This document shows, in pieces, positions 32,708 through 44,304 of a stretch of 64,000 bases of DNA. This DNA is from Xylona heveae TC161 (Eukaryota > Ascomycota > Xylonomycetes > Xylonales > Xylonaceae): positions 62,001 to 126,000 of the forward strand of contig NW_017264197.1 of NCBI RefSeq assembly GCF_001619985.1. The letters are read 5' to 3'. Within the stretch, counting starts at the first letter, position 1; every line of letters begins with the position of its first letter. Made by a program: the position numbers and the translations under genes. A model generated the notes under the pieces. The model made no database searches. It was not told the origin of the DNA and saw only the letters and a program-made list of their open reading frames with translations.

Positions 32708-34620
32708 ATGAGCGTCCAAACCGTTTCTTTCTCCCCCTTTGCGGACCAGAAGCCCGGAACGTAAGTAATCTGATCATTTCTTCCGATGAAGCTTGCCCTT
32801 GGTGTTTGGGGATGGGAGGTACCAGAAAACTGGCCGCTCCTTTCCCTCTTCATCCTTAAAAACTTCTTCTCCGCGACCACTTCACGCTTGAAGATGTGCT
32901 AACAAAATTGGATTTTGAAGTTCCGGACTTCGTAAGAAGGTCACCGTTTTCCAGAAGCCCCACTACAGCGAGGCTTTCGTCACCAGCATCCTTCTTTCCA
33001 TCCCCGAGGGTGTTGAGGGCAGCTTCCTCGTCATCGGTGGTGATGGCCGTTTCTACAACCCCGAGGTTATGCAGCTCATTGCCAAGATTGGCGCTGCCTA
33101 CGGTGTCAAGAAGCTGCTCATCGGCCAGAACGGCATTCTGAGCACGCCCGCCTCTTCCCACATCATCCGCAAGAGACAGGCTACCGGTGGAATTCTCCTC
33201 ACTGCCAGCCACAACCCTGGTGGTAAGTGCCTCTGCGGAAGAAAAGATAATAATAATAATAAAGCGATTGGAACAAAAATACTAATGAATTTGTCTGATT
33301 GCAGGTCCCACCGAAGACTTCGGTATCAAGTACAACTTGGCTAATGGCGCTCCCGCCCCCGAGTCCGTTACCAACAAGATCTTCGAGGTGTCCAAGACCC
33401 TCACCTCGTACAAGATTGCCGACCTTCCCGAGATTGACCTCTCCACCATTGGCACCAAGACCTATGGCTCGCTCGAGGTCGAGATTGTCGACTCCACTGC
33501 AGACTACGTTGAGATGCTCAAGGACATTTTTGACTTCCCCTTGATCAAGTCTTTCCTTGACACCCACAAGGACTTCAAGGTCCTCTTTGACGGCCTTCAC
33601 GGTGTGACTGGCCCCTACGGAAAGGCCATCTTCGAGAAGGAGCTTGGCCTGCCCTCCAACAGCACCCAGAACTGCATCCCCTCCCCCAACTTTGGTGGCG
33701 GTCACCCCGACCCCAACCTGACCTATGCCCACTCGCTGGTCGAGGTTGTCGACAAGAACGGCATCCAGTTTGGTGCTGCTAGTGACGGTGACGGTGACCG
33801 CAACATGATCTACGGCGCCAACACTTTCGTCTCTCCCGGTGACAGCTTGGCCATCATTGCCCACCACGCCAAGCTCATCCCCTACTTCAAGAAGCAGGGT
33901 GTCTACGGTCTTGCCCGTTCCATGCCTACCTCTGGTGCCGTTGACCTGGTCGCCAAGAAGCAGGGTCTTCAGTCCTACGAGGTGCCCACTGGCTGGAAGT
34001 TCTTCTGCGCCCTGTTCGACACCAACAAGATGTCGATTTGCGGTGAGGAGAGTTTCGGCACCGGCAGCAACCACATCCGTGAAAAGGACGGTGTCTGGGC
34101 TGTCATTGCCTGGTTGAACATTATTGCTGGTGTCGCCCAGCAGAAGCCCCATGAGACCCCCAGCATCGCCTCCATCCAGAAGGAGTTCTGGCAAATCTAC
34201 GGCCGTACGTTTTTCACTCGCTACGACTATGAGAATGTTGACGGTGCTGGCGCCTCCAACATGGTTGCTCACGTCAAGGACCTCATCACCACCCAGAAGG
34301 CTACCTTTGTGGGCTCGACTGTCAGCGGCCGCAAGGTCGTTGAGGCCGACGACTTCTCCTACACCGATCTCGACGGCAGCGTCAGCAAGAACCAGGGTAT
34401 CTTCGTCAAGTTTGACGATGGCAGCAGAATCGTTGTCCGTCTGTCGGGCACTGGCAGCAGCGGTGCTACCATCCGTCTGTACATTGAGAAGCACGAGAAT
34501 GACCCCAAGTCCTTTGACCTCGACGCCCAGGACTACCTCAAGGACAACATCACTCTGGCCATTGACTTGCTCAAGCTGAAGGAGTTTGTTGGCCGCACTG
34601 ACCCTGACGTCAAGACCTAA
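32708..34620 (+). CDS. pgm: phosphoglucomutase (glucose-1-P / glucose-6-P)
   Basis: Interconverts glucose 1-phosphate and glucose 6-phosphate, linking glycolysis with glycogen, trehalose and UDP-glucose (cell wall) synthesis; cytosolic. Three exons, 32708-32760, 32921-33222 and 33305-34620, give 556 residues, the usual length. All four active-site loops are present: the phosphoserine loop TASHNPGG (residues 112-119, Ser114), split by intron 2 within its last Gly; the metal loop DGDGDR (279-284); the sugar-binding loop [17 protein letters not shown]; and the phosphate-binding loop [13 protein letters not shown]. Codon use is strongly C-ending, as expected for high expression, which also produces a long antisense open frame that is not a gene. 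The CT-rich promoter supports strong transcription. Confidence 0.98.
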
Positions 34621-35303
34621 ATCAAGTGAAAAGTTGTTGGGTTCGGGGATAAGCTTTGAGATATCCAAACCGCTATCCATGGGCGCTCTTTTTCTTTGTT
34701 GATTTTATCCATTTCCCCCTCATTCTACATTTTATCCTTTTATTTTTTTTTTCCCTTCCCTTTTTAAACACTGCTACGAACTTGATGTCCGTGTTCTTAC
34801 ACTTTTTGGGACTATAATATGTATATTCTCGTATATATACCAGAATTCTAAATGCAAATGATGAGCGCCTAGATTCAGGCATGAAACTCTTCAGTCTTGT
34901 ATCGATTCTTCTTTGTGTTTCAATCCACCATGAGACTTGCCTCGTACTTCTGGCCTAGTCTAGGTTATCCAAATCATCCTTACCCTCCATGTATGTTTCT
35001 TTATGTAACCCATAGTACATGCGTGCCCCTCTGCCGGCGTCTAGCCAACCAGTCCCAACTTCTTTGACTCGAGTCTCTCGACAAAGAAGTCATATCGACC
35101 TACTCTTCACACCATCAACTTAGGTGAAGATTAGTAGCTGGGGCGATTGAAACAAAGAAATGAAAAGCTACTCTAGCCCAGAACACGGTCAGAATGCCTC
35201 AATCAAAGGAGAAAAACAAAAACCAATGGCTACAAAAAAATAGAATACGCACATGGAAGAAAAATAAATACAAAAAAATCGTCGACTTCCTGTGTTTTCT
35301 TTC
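34621..35303. other. phosphoglucomutase 3' flank / spacer before tRNA genes
   Basis: T-rich 3' UTR-type DNA to about 34860, then unremarkable sequence. The A-rich stretch at 35211-35280 lies just past the 3' end of the minus-strand tRNA at 35304, where polymerase III would terminate on its T run (seen as aaaaa on this strand). Confidence 0.5.
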
Positions 35304-35388
35304 TCCTCCAGGTGGGCTCGAACCACCAACCTCCCGGTAAACCAGTTGATTAACAGCCGGACGCGCTAGCCAATTGCGCCATAGAGGA
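35304..35388 (-). tRNA. tRNA-Asn: tRNA-Asn (GUU), with a 12-nt intron
   Basis: Cloverleaf read on the minus strand: acceptor 5' TCCTCTA pairs with 3' TGGAGGA. D arm GCGC/GCGC contains the A box (TGGCGCAATTGG). Anticodon stem TCCGG/CCGGG with loop CTGTTAA (anticodon GTT). T arm GGTGG/CCACC with B box GGTTCGAGCCC. The gene is 85 nt; a 12-nt insert at 35339-35350 lies just 3' of position 37, the canonical site for the tRNA-splicing endonuclease. Removing it gives a 73-nt tRNA identical to the neighbouring copy. No CCA is encoded. Confidence 0.96.
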
Positions 35389-35451
35389 TTGAAAGTTATT
35401 GTCCTACACTCTTTGTGAGAGAGCGTAGGTTGGAAAAAGGAAGTGTGAAGC

Positions 35452-35524
35452 TCCTCCAGGTGGGCTCGAACCACCAACCTCCCGGTTAACAGCCGGACGC
35501 GCTAGCCAATTGCGCCATAGAGGA
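35452..35524 (-). tRNA. tRNA-Asn: tRNA-Asn (GUU), intronless copy
   Basis: 73 nt, with the same acceptor, D, anticodon and T arms as the copy 63 bp away but without the intron. The mature sequences are identical over all 73 positions. The two genes are in tandem on the minus strand, so this one lies upstream in transcription direction. Confidence 0.97.
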
Positions 35525-35994
35525 TCTGCTTTACCCAATGAGCTAGAAGCCCTTTGGTTGATGGCGACGACGATATCTGATTCTATATTGTCAAAGAAAC
35601 AATGGGAGCTCGGGGACTTTATAGCCCCTCTGTTTGGCATTATCTGTACGGAGTACTCGGCCGACGTCAACTCCGCATTGCGACGCGGATATCGATGGTT
35701 TTTGATTAAATTTTCACAAAGCTGCACAGGCGTCTGATATTGATTGCATGATTTATTATACCCTCGCTCCAGGATTACGTCGGCGGAACCCTGTCATCGC
35801 CGCCACTCGCACCTCGGACCTTGTACCTGAGCTGCCGTCTAGCTTCAGGCTCTCCCAACAGCAGACTGCGGAGCAAAGCGGTTCTTGGCTGTCAGCGATG
35901 TCTCATGTTGCTTCATATATTCAACTCTGCAGATGACGACTGTGGCTGGCCTTGCTGAAGTACCTCCCCAACCGCTTTTTGACTACGTCTCATA
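35525..35994. other. spacer between tRNA-Asn genes and deubiquitinase gene
   Basis: 470 bp. Includes the 5' flank of the tRNA genes and the promoter of the + strand gene. A cggagtactcgg word at about 35649 is of the kind common in Eurotiomycete spacers. No gene seen. Confidence 0.45.
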
Positions 35995-38777
35995 ATGAGC
36001 AGGCATGGGGGCATGCATATGTCGGGAGCCTCGAGTTCAGGGTCTTATGACTCCGGGAGGAGAACAGATGGAACTTCTCCAAGTTCAGGACGACGCCCGT
36101 ATCCGCATGTCAAAGACCTCGTTACAAGAGCTGTCACCGATGTGAATAGTTACGCTCCGGTGAGTCTTCCCCGGGCGGAGTCATTGGCATTACTTTTGTT
36201 GGAGGAAGGGAAGTGCATTTGTTAACTTGTTCTATAATGCTGTAGCTGCCGAAACTTTTACGCACTGCCGAACTATCTGCCAAGCAGGCAGATAACCTAC
36301 TCAATCTTGAACGATCGCACCCAGACCTAGCATTCGCCGAATACGTCAGAGCGTCTCATATAATATCCGAAGTAATTCCTTACCATAAGGACGCGCCCTC
36401 ATTACACAGTGGACAAGTTGGAGGTAGTAGCGATTGGGCAGCGCTTTGGCGACTAAACAGGGAACTTATCAAGGTCGGGAAACCTTGCAGCAGAATCTCA
36501 AACGGTTCTCTTCCGAAATGCATGTACCCGAAATGCTGACGAAGGGGTGGATATATATAGAAAATCGACGCCCAGCATACAGAGTTTGATGCTGTCAGGA
36601 ATATAATTATCGACGATAACATCTCCAGTGGCGTTAAGCCGACACTGCCGTCAGTAGCATCGTCCCCATCATCACGAACCGTCAGTCGCCCTTCGTCGCG
36701 ACCGCAGTCGGTGCACGGTTACTATCTCAATGGAGATGGCGCAGTCTCGAATTCCGACGGGAGAGCATCTTCACTATTACAGCGGCAGTCCATCGGCGCT
36801 GCGGCTGAACTCCGTTCTGGCCGTGTCACTCCGACGACTTTAAGTGGCTCCGCGATGGCCTCGACGCCTCCGCGAAGGTCGCCATTCCAACATGAAGGGC
36901 CGGAGAGCCTTCTGCGAAGGAGTCCCGGACAGAATATCCCTCCACCCGCCACTTCCCCGGCGAAGTCATCAACCGATGGATTGGCCGAACGTTTTGCTAG
37001 GCTCAGGACCGCTAGCTCAGGCGGTGGCCCGTCTTTGAATGGTCTGCCCCGAAAACTGGTACCGGGCTCTGCAATAGCTCCAGAGATTCCAAATGGTGCA
37101 CCGACGCCCATTGTACGAATGCCTTCACCCAGCCAGTTCATGACTGCTCCTGCTCCGAAATATGCACCCCCAAGCGGTTCAACTACGCCCTCGAACGACC
37201 CTGCCCGCCAGAGCAGGCTGTACGGGCCACGAGATCCACCAGTATCACATCTTGTACCTCCGGCTCCCCCTAAAATCCCATTGAACACTCAAATTCCGTC
37301 GACGCTGCCAAGGGCGCCCAGTCCAACTTATAGTCCTGCGCGCAATTTGCCGGCTCCTTCCAACATCAATCCACCCAGAACCACCGCTAGGAGCATGGTG
37401 AGTTCTGGGCGTCGTCCTGATGCCACGGCTCTCTCTGGGACGACATCGGACGTTGATCAAAGATTCGGCCATACTCCACCAGGTTCTATCAGAAATGGTA
37501 GTGTAGGCTTTGATCCAGGGCGCGTTCCTAAAAGGAAACCAGTCGAAAGAAACTCATTACCCATAACATTAGAGCCCGCAATCACTGCAGCAGAGCTCAG
37601 AGAATATCTCAAATATTTCAACGTCTTGCTCGTCGATCTTCGTGAGCGAGACGAATTTGACGAAGGACACATTTTCGCCACGTCAGTCATCTGCATTGAA
37701 CCAACGGCGCTGAGAATGAACATGTCGGCAGAAGATCTTGAGCAGAGCCTCATCCTCTCACCAGAGTCGGAGCTATCACTCTTTGAAATAAGAGACTCAT
37801 TTGATTTGGTTGTTTACTATGATCAATCGACCTCCTCTGCGGATTTTCTAAAGTCTGCAGGGGGGCACAATTCACAGACGGACTTTCTCAAAGCTTTCTA
37901 CTCTTCCGTGACCGATTTCAATTATGACAGTCCGCTCAAGCGGCCACCAAAACTCTTGCTTGGCGGATTGGAAGCGTGGATTGATCTCGTGGGGCCGCGT
38001 GCGCTCGCGACCTCTGAAACTTCCGCTCCAGGGGCAAAGAACGGCAGGCCGATTTCACGAGTGCCAATGGCAGGTGCTTCGTCCAATCTTTCGCCAAAGA
38101 GGAGGCGCATTAGGGGTTACGATCCGCGAAATGTGGAAGAACAACAGTATTGGCTGGAAAAGGCTCGCAAGGAGAGTTATAGCTATGAGCCACCAGAATT
38201 GTCTGTGGGAGAGGAAGGAGATGGATCGGAAGGTGGTTTCTCAATGGTTCACAGCTATGAAGAGTTTCATAGACGCTATCCCGAGGCTTCGGATCTACAG
38301 CAGTCTATGAGTTCTCCGACTCCGGCTCCAGCTCCATACCAATATCACTCTGCCTCGATACCGCGACCACCCTCTCGGCCAGCTCCTGCAGTACCACGGA
38401 CAAGCTACAGCGGTGTATCGGAGCGAACATTGTCATCACAATCAAGTCGGCCTCCCCATGCATCGCCCGGCACGGCGCCGCCGCTCTACAATTCAACAGG
38501 AGGCCCGAATACTTTTCGAATCAAGCTTCCAGACTCTGGTCTTAAAAATTATGGCATAACGTGTTATATGAATGCTACCCTTCAATGTTTAAGCGCGACT
38601 ATACCTCTGTCGCATTGGCTTCTTATGGACAAGTTCACGTCAGCGTTGCAAGTGAGAAACGCCAAAGGAACAAGAGGCGTCTTGCCACAGTATCTTGCCA
38701 ACTTGTTGAAATGCTTATGGAGTGGAAAAGGACTGGACAAGTCACTCTATTCTTTTCGGGTGAGTCTTCTCTTCTCC

Positions 38778-38816
<39 letters not shown>

Positions 38817-40022
38817 CCCAATACTAATCACCTTTCAAGGAATTTNNNNNNNNNNNNNNNCTACCCTTCAATGTTTAAGCGCGACTATACCTCTGTCGCA
38901 TTGGCTTCTTATGGACAAGTTCACGTCAGCGTTGCAAGTGAGAAACGCCAAAGGATTTATATTCGTTTTTCCACAGTTTCTTCCCAATTTTTTGAAATGC
39001 TTATTGAGTTGAAAAGGACTGTAGAAGTCAGTCTATTATTTTCGTGAGAGTCTTCTCTTCTCCGGTTTTTTTTTTTTTTTTTTTTTGTTTTTTTTGTTTT
39101 TTCCCAATACTAATCACCTTTCAAGGAATTTGCAATCCACGAAAATATCCAATGGGGTGAAAACCGGCAACAAGACGCAAAAGAATTTCTTGATTTTCTA
39201 TTGGACTTGCTGCACGAGGATCTGAATATACATTCTAATCGGCACATGCTTCGACCGTTGAGAGACTCTGAAGAAGAGAGGAGAGAAAGACTGTCGATTG
39301 CGGTGGCATCAAAGTCTGAGTGGAGTCGATATGCGCATCGCAACTGCTCGTACTTGTCAAGCCTATTTGCCGGGCAACACGCAAGCCGGCTCAGGTGCAA
39401 GACATGCAACCGGACATCAACGACATATGAAGCATTTTGGTCAATTAGCGTGGAAATTCCACGCTCGGGAACGAGCAATCTACAAGATTGCCTCCGCAGC
39501 TACTTTCAAGAGGAAAACCTTACCGGCGACGCAGCATGGAAATGTCCTCACTGCAAATGCGCACGAGAGGCCACGAAACGAATTGTGATCACCCGCGTGC
39601 CTCAGCTTCTAGTCGTTCATTTCAAGCGTTTCGCCACCTCAATGAATGGTTCTACCCACAAGGTCCACACGCCCATAGACTTTCCACTGCACGGGCTCAA
39701 TCTCGAACCGTTTGCTATTCCTCCGGCAACGCCCGAGGAGTGTCAGAAAATGGTGTCGTTTGGTTTCGACCAACATCCAGAAGCAGACTATGCGACAAAT
39801 CCGCCTTTTCTCTACGATGCGTATGCTGTCCTCAAGCACATTGGCTCGTCTGCCAATTCTGGCCACTACATAGCCGCGGCCAAGGACACTGGCCGAGGCT
39901 GCTGGCGAGTGTACAATGATACGGAGTACAAGGACATCGATCCGAAAAAGGTAAAGGAGTCGGACCGGCTGCAGAATAAAGAAGCATATATTGTGTTTTA
40001 TATGCGATCTAGCGCTAGGTAG
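35995..40022 (+). CDS. doa4: ubiquitin-specific protease with rhodanese-like domain (Doa4/Ubp4 type)
   Basis: Cysteine protease that removes ubiquitin from endocytic cargo and proteasome substrates; Doa4-type enzymes act at endosomes with ESCRT-III. Exons 35995-36159, 36246-36473, 36561-38759 and 39126-40022 give 1162 residues. A helical MIT-like N-terminus (RTAELSAKQADNLLNLERSH) leads to a disordered Pro/Ser region, then a rhodanese-like domain at about residues 471-600 (NVLLVDLRERDEFDEGHIFA) lacking the catalytic Cys, as in Ubp4/USP8. The USP domain runs from ~784 to the end: Cys box GLKNYGITCYMNATLQCL (Cys799, with oxyanion Asn five before), QQDAKEFLDFLLDLL, zinc ribbon CKTC...CPHC, and His box SSANSGHYIAAAKDTG (His1111) with CWRVYNDTEYKDID. 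The gene looks intact; the Ns and repeat inside it are an assembly fault within intron 3. Confidence 0.93.
38575..39131. repeat. false 271-bp tandem duplication around an N gap (assembly artefact)
   Basis: 38575-38845 and 38861-39131 are two copies of the same 271-bp segment, running from inside the Cys box through the end of exon 3 and intron 3 to the first bases of exon 4. They are separated by 15 Ns (38846-38860). Copy 1 encodes the correct protein and splice donor; copy 2 has a cluster of substitutions, many to T, and a damaged donor. The segment includes a ~38-base T run. This is what two unmerged contig ends at a homopolymer look like. Confidence 0.9.
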
Positions 40023-41499
40023 TTTGTGCGGTCATTTCTTTTCCCCCCTTTTCTCTCAGTTTGGCCAATGCATTTTGCATGACTTGCATTGTCTGTCCAG
40101 TGATCTTCACAATGTCTGGTCGTCACGTCATGTCTGGTTCAGCAGGTTCATGTCCGTTCGGCAGTCTGCATTAATGATAATTATGTGTATCTACTTATGC
40201 CCTGCATTACTGTTACTGTTACTGTCACTGTGTTCTTTGTCACCGTCGTACTATTTCCTGTTGGCGTGATTCGAATTCATTGATCATTGTTTCATTGACT
40301 CCTTGGTTTTGTCGCATTGGCGCTATACGAAGCGTTGGCCTTTCTTTGTTCTCTTCTCGTCTATAGATTTGACAGTCTTGTTTCAGACTTGACTCGCTAC
40401 GTACGTTCCAACTCACGAGTTTGCATGGGCATGTATAAAGATATTTTTCTTCCTAGTTTTCTGAGCCGCCATGTTATGCTGTAGATGGTTCTTGATGTAT
40501 GGTATAATGTATTCATTTTTCTGCTTTTTTTCTTTCGGTCTCTTTCAGTCTTTGTCCTCTGTAGGCTTGTCCTCCACTGCATACGAAAACATCATTTGTC
40601 GGTCTAGTCTAGTCTGTCGGTGTTGATGTCTACATTCCACTGATTCGGTTCGAATTCCGTTTCCATCAGTAAGAGTACAGTGGCAGTGATTTGCCTGCTG
40701 TTATACAAGTACATCTATTAGGAACAAGAAGTAATTATTTCTTTAGACTAATTTTGTCACTTGGTGTTGTGACTAATGTCTATACTACTTTAATTTTTCT
40801 TTGTCCGAGTTCTGGATATGGTATATCATTTTAGTTTTCTTTGTCCAAGTCCAGTATAAACCATATCACTCTGCTTTCTTTGTCTGGGTCTATCATGTAA
40901 CATGTTATTTTAATTCCTTTCCTATATAATGTGACCGTGTCTTTCACTGCATACAGACACTGAACACCAAACACCAAACACTGAACACTGAACACCAGAC
41001 TATTAACAATTCAACACCATCAAGGATACCTGGATAGATTAGATGCTAGCCTGCTAGGAATCCTGTGTGATTGTATCAAGTAAAAAATAGAATAATATGA
41101 TTATATGACCCATTTCTAAAACAGATGTAATATACTAATATGTAAAACAGAGTCAGTGAGTCACACATGAGTCATGGCTCATGACATTGATAGTAATAGC
41201 TGACAGACTAACAGTGCTGAGTAAACTGTAAAATATAAAGAAATGGAAATCCATGGACCATGGTAGTTGGTAGTTTGTAGTCAGTGTTTCCTGTATGATG
41301 GATCGTGATATCAAAGGTAATTTTCGTTGCACGGACTTTGTTCGCGTCATTATTTTTTTTTTTTAACTTTTATTTTTTTTTTATTTTTCCATTGTTAGCA
41401 TTCCTTTTCTTTTCTTTTCTTTTTGTTTTTCTTTCTTTCTTTCTTTTTTGGAATTAAAAAGTAAATCTAAAGTGTTTCTTTTATTAAGAAAAGAAGAAG

Positions 41500-41533
<34 letters not shown>

Positions 41534-44304
41534 AAGAAAAGGGAGAAAAGGGAGAGAAGGACAAAAGTAATACTAAATGTAACAGGCTAATAGCAACAAG
41601 AAACAAACAAAATAACCTGAAAAGGTTTCAACTTCCCTGGTTTCTAATACTACAGAAAGGCAAATCTGCAAGCCACAAAACAAAACAAAACAGAGGCTTA
41701 CGGTATACAGTATACTGTATTACGGTTTACAGTTTACCGTTTACCTTATAGGGCAGGCCGCAGGCCGCAGGCAGCTGGCAGCAGGCTGGCAGCAAAACAA
41801 AAACAAAAACAGAAACAGAAAACAGTAAAGGCATGCCGCATATGGGAAATGGGCAATGGGGACAATGGGAAAGGGAAATGATGGTAAAGCCAGCAAGAAA
41901 TCGCACGCTGCACGCCGCATGCCACACGCCGCACAGATGAGAAAAGGAATGGTAAAGATAGATCATAGAAATGGCAAGAAAAGTACAACGCCGTACTCTC
42001 GTACTCTCCACGAGTATTCCTGTTTCGCGTGATGTATACACTATCTGGATTCTGGATCCTGGATTCTGCTTTGCATCTTCGATCTGCCGAACCGAAATAA
42101 AAAAAAAAAAAAAAAAGTAAAAAAAGGGCCAAGATCTATGATCCACTATTGACTGTCTACGTCCATGGTTTGCGGCATATGGTCCACGTTCACAGATTTA
42201 AAGTCCGGACTGAGTTGCTGACAAACGGACCATGGTAAAACTGAGATCTGTGAGATGTATGACAGTATGATTCAATGACATGATTCAATGACACAAGACA
42301 CAAGTCAAAGTTAAATTAAAGGTAAAGTTAAAGGTTAAAGGTCAAAGGTAAAGGTAAAGGTAAAGGCAAAGGTAAAGGGCAAGGTAGAAGGTCAAAGCAT
42401 ACAGAATTACAGATAGACTACTACAGGATAAACTACCAAGTTACCAATGTTATTCTATAAAAGAGGGAAACGTCACGGAAAACACTGGCCAAAGGGTGTG
42501 AATGTTGAAGAATGTCTGGCGCGGATATAACTTCCCCATCCCGTCGCCATCGCCATCCCGTCCTGTCGGTGTCACCATCTGTTTCCCTGTCACTGGTGCT
42601 GGTGCTGGTGCTAATGCCAATGCCAGTGCCAGTAGGGGCGTGGCTATGACAGTCATGATTTAATGCATCATGGATACTGGACATGGGACACGGGACTTGA
42701 TGGGACGTGGGTAGCACTGCATCACTGTATCAGTGACACGTACACGGGAAATGGAACGAGGAAATCAGAAATAGAAAATTAAAGGATCATGGATAAGCCA
42801 ATGGATCATGGATCGATCATGGATCACGGATCATGGATAATGGATCATGAATGCCATAATACAATAACCTAAGATCAACAGTAGATGAACCAGTCCATGA
42901 AAGCAAACTAAACAATAACCATGGATATGAAATGAAATGGTAAACCATGGAAATGAAACAAAACGATAAACCACGGTAAAGAATCGAAATGACATGGCAA
43001 GCTAAATTAATTAATCAAAGACATTAGCCCAGCTGCCCAAAAGCTAGATTAAATTAAAACCACCAACTCTGTACTACGTACGTACTGTACGGGTAGAAAG
43101 ATCGGTGTAAAGCTTAATTGAGAACATTACCACCTTGCATAACATACCTACCCGTATAGGTATAATGTAATCTGTGAGTCTAGGTCTGTGAGTCTAAGCT
43201 GTGAGTCTGTGGCGCAGACACGTACTCGCAGACTCGCAGACTTGCAGACTTGTAGACTCGCTGACTCGAAGTGAAGGTTACGTATTACTTGACAGTTTTT
43301 ATTACGTACTGGTACTACAGGACGCGAAACTTTAAGGCGTGTACAGAGTACAGGACAATACCTAGGTGAGGTACCTTACATATCACAACAGATAACGTAC
43401 AACAACAAATAATATAAATGACAAGAGACAATGCATGCAATGATGGACAATACATATAAAAGTATAACGAAATAAAAAGTGTCATGAAAATGTTATGATA
43501 AGGACGGAGACACTAACGCTTTCATTACGACCAATACTAACACTAACACTAACACTAACAGCGAACTGTAGACAGTAGACAGTGGGCAGTGGACAGCAAA
43601 CATACAACAGTGGACAGGATGTCAAGCTCAAAGCTTAATGGAACCACAGACGATGGTCACGATACTAATAGATACAGCACTTTAGCAACTGGGCGTACCG
43701 TACGAGGTGCAGGGTCATAGAGGCTGGCAGTCGGGCGGGTTACGGAACAACATCCGACGTCCAACGATCAACTGGCTTGGATTTGGGGTCAAATAGCTTG
43801 AGAGTTAATCGGAGGCTGGGAAATAGAGTTGCGGGACGGACAGAGGGAAGGAAATGAAAAGATGTAAACAGGAAAAGGTTAATAAAAAGGAGAGGGTTTA
43901 ATTAAAAGGAAAAGGTATAATTAATAGAAAAAAGGTTAAATGACTGATTAATTTCCCCATTCTGTAAGTCTATGAAGCGGTGAGCGAGGCGGGAGGCGCG
44001 AGGCGTGAGACGTGGGGTAGTGGGAACATGGGATTGCGGGATAGTAGATGGTGGATGTGGCCGTATCCACCCATCGGTCCAATCATATATTTATCCGTAC
44101 GGAACGTATTGGTATGTACATGGCGACCAGGACGTATATGGTAGGGTTAGAGAAATACCAGGGTAAGGTGAAGGAACAGCGCTAGGCTGATCCATTTACA
44201 AGGATATGCCGGATGGATGGCATTCCTGAAAATAATATCTGTACCAGTAGGTAGATGTGTTTCAGGCCCTTGGCCAAGGGATGGCAGAGACGGAAAACGT
44301 GGGG
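40023..44304. repeat. 4.3-kb gene-free patchwork of simple and cryptic repeats
   Basis: Lies between converging genes. It contains (tttc)n/(tttctt)n about 41405-41450, poly-A 41500-41531, an aaac(a/ag)-rich tract 41803-41828, aaaggt/aaaggtaa units 42310-42395, repeated ggatcatgga words 42780-42855, three ctgtgagtct units then several gcagact units about 43170-43262 (roughly inverse to each other), and (ctaaca) units 43537-43560. The + strand is purine-rich over much of 41.5-44.3 kb. No open frame is credible and no RNA gene is recognised. Confidence 0.75.

Noticed and set aside
33199-34680. 493-codon open frame on the minus strand opposite phosphoglucomutase
   Set aside because: It exactly shadows a highly codon-biased exon; C-ending codons leave few antisense stops. 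The product has no domain and runs into the 3' UTR poly-purine tract.
38561-39047. Possible tandem exon duplication or pseudogene of the USP catalytic segment
   Set aside because: Equal 271-bp copies around a short N gap, with base-call-like errors in only one copy, fit an assembly overlap better than biological duplication.
41500-41531. Poly-A run as the tail of a retroposed element
   Set aside because: No LINE/SINE body or target duplication is visible beside it; the surroundings are full of other simple repeats.
43160-43270. CRISPR-like or structured RNA array
   Set aside because: Units are short, imperfect and lack regular spacers; this is a eukaryotic simple-repeat region.
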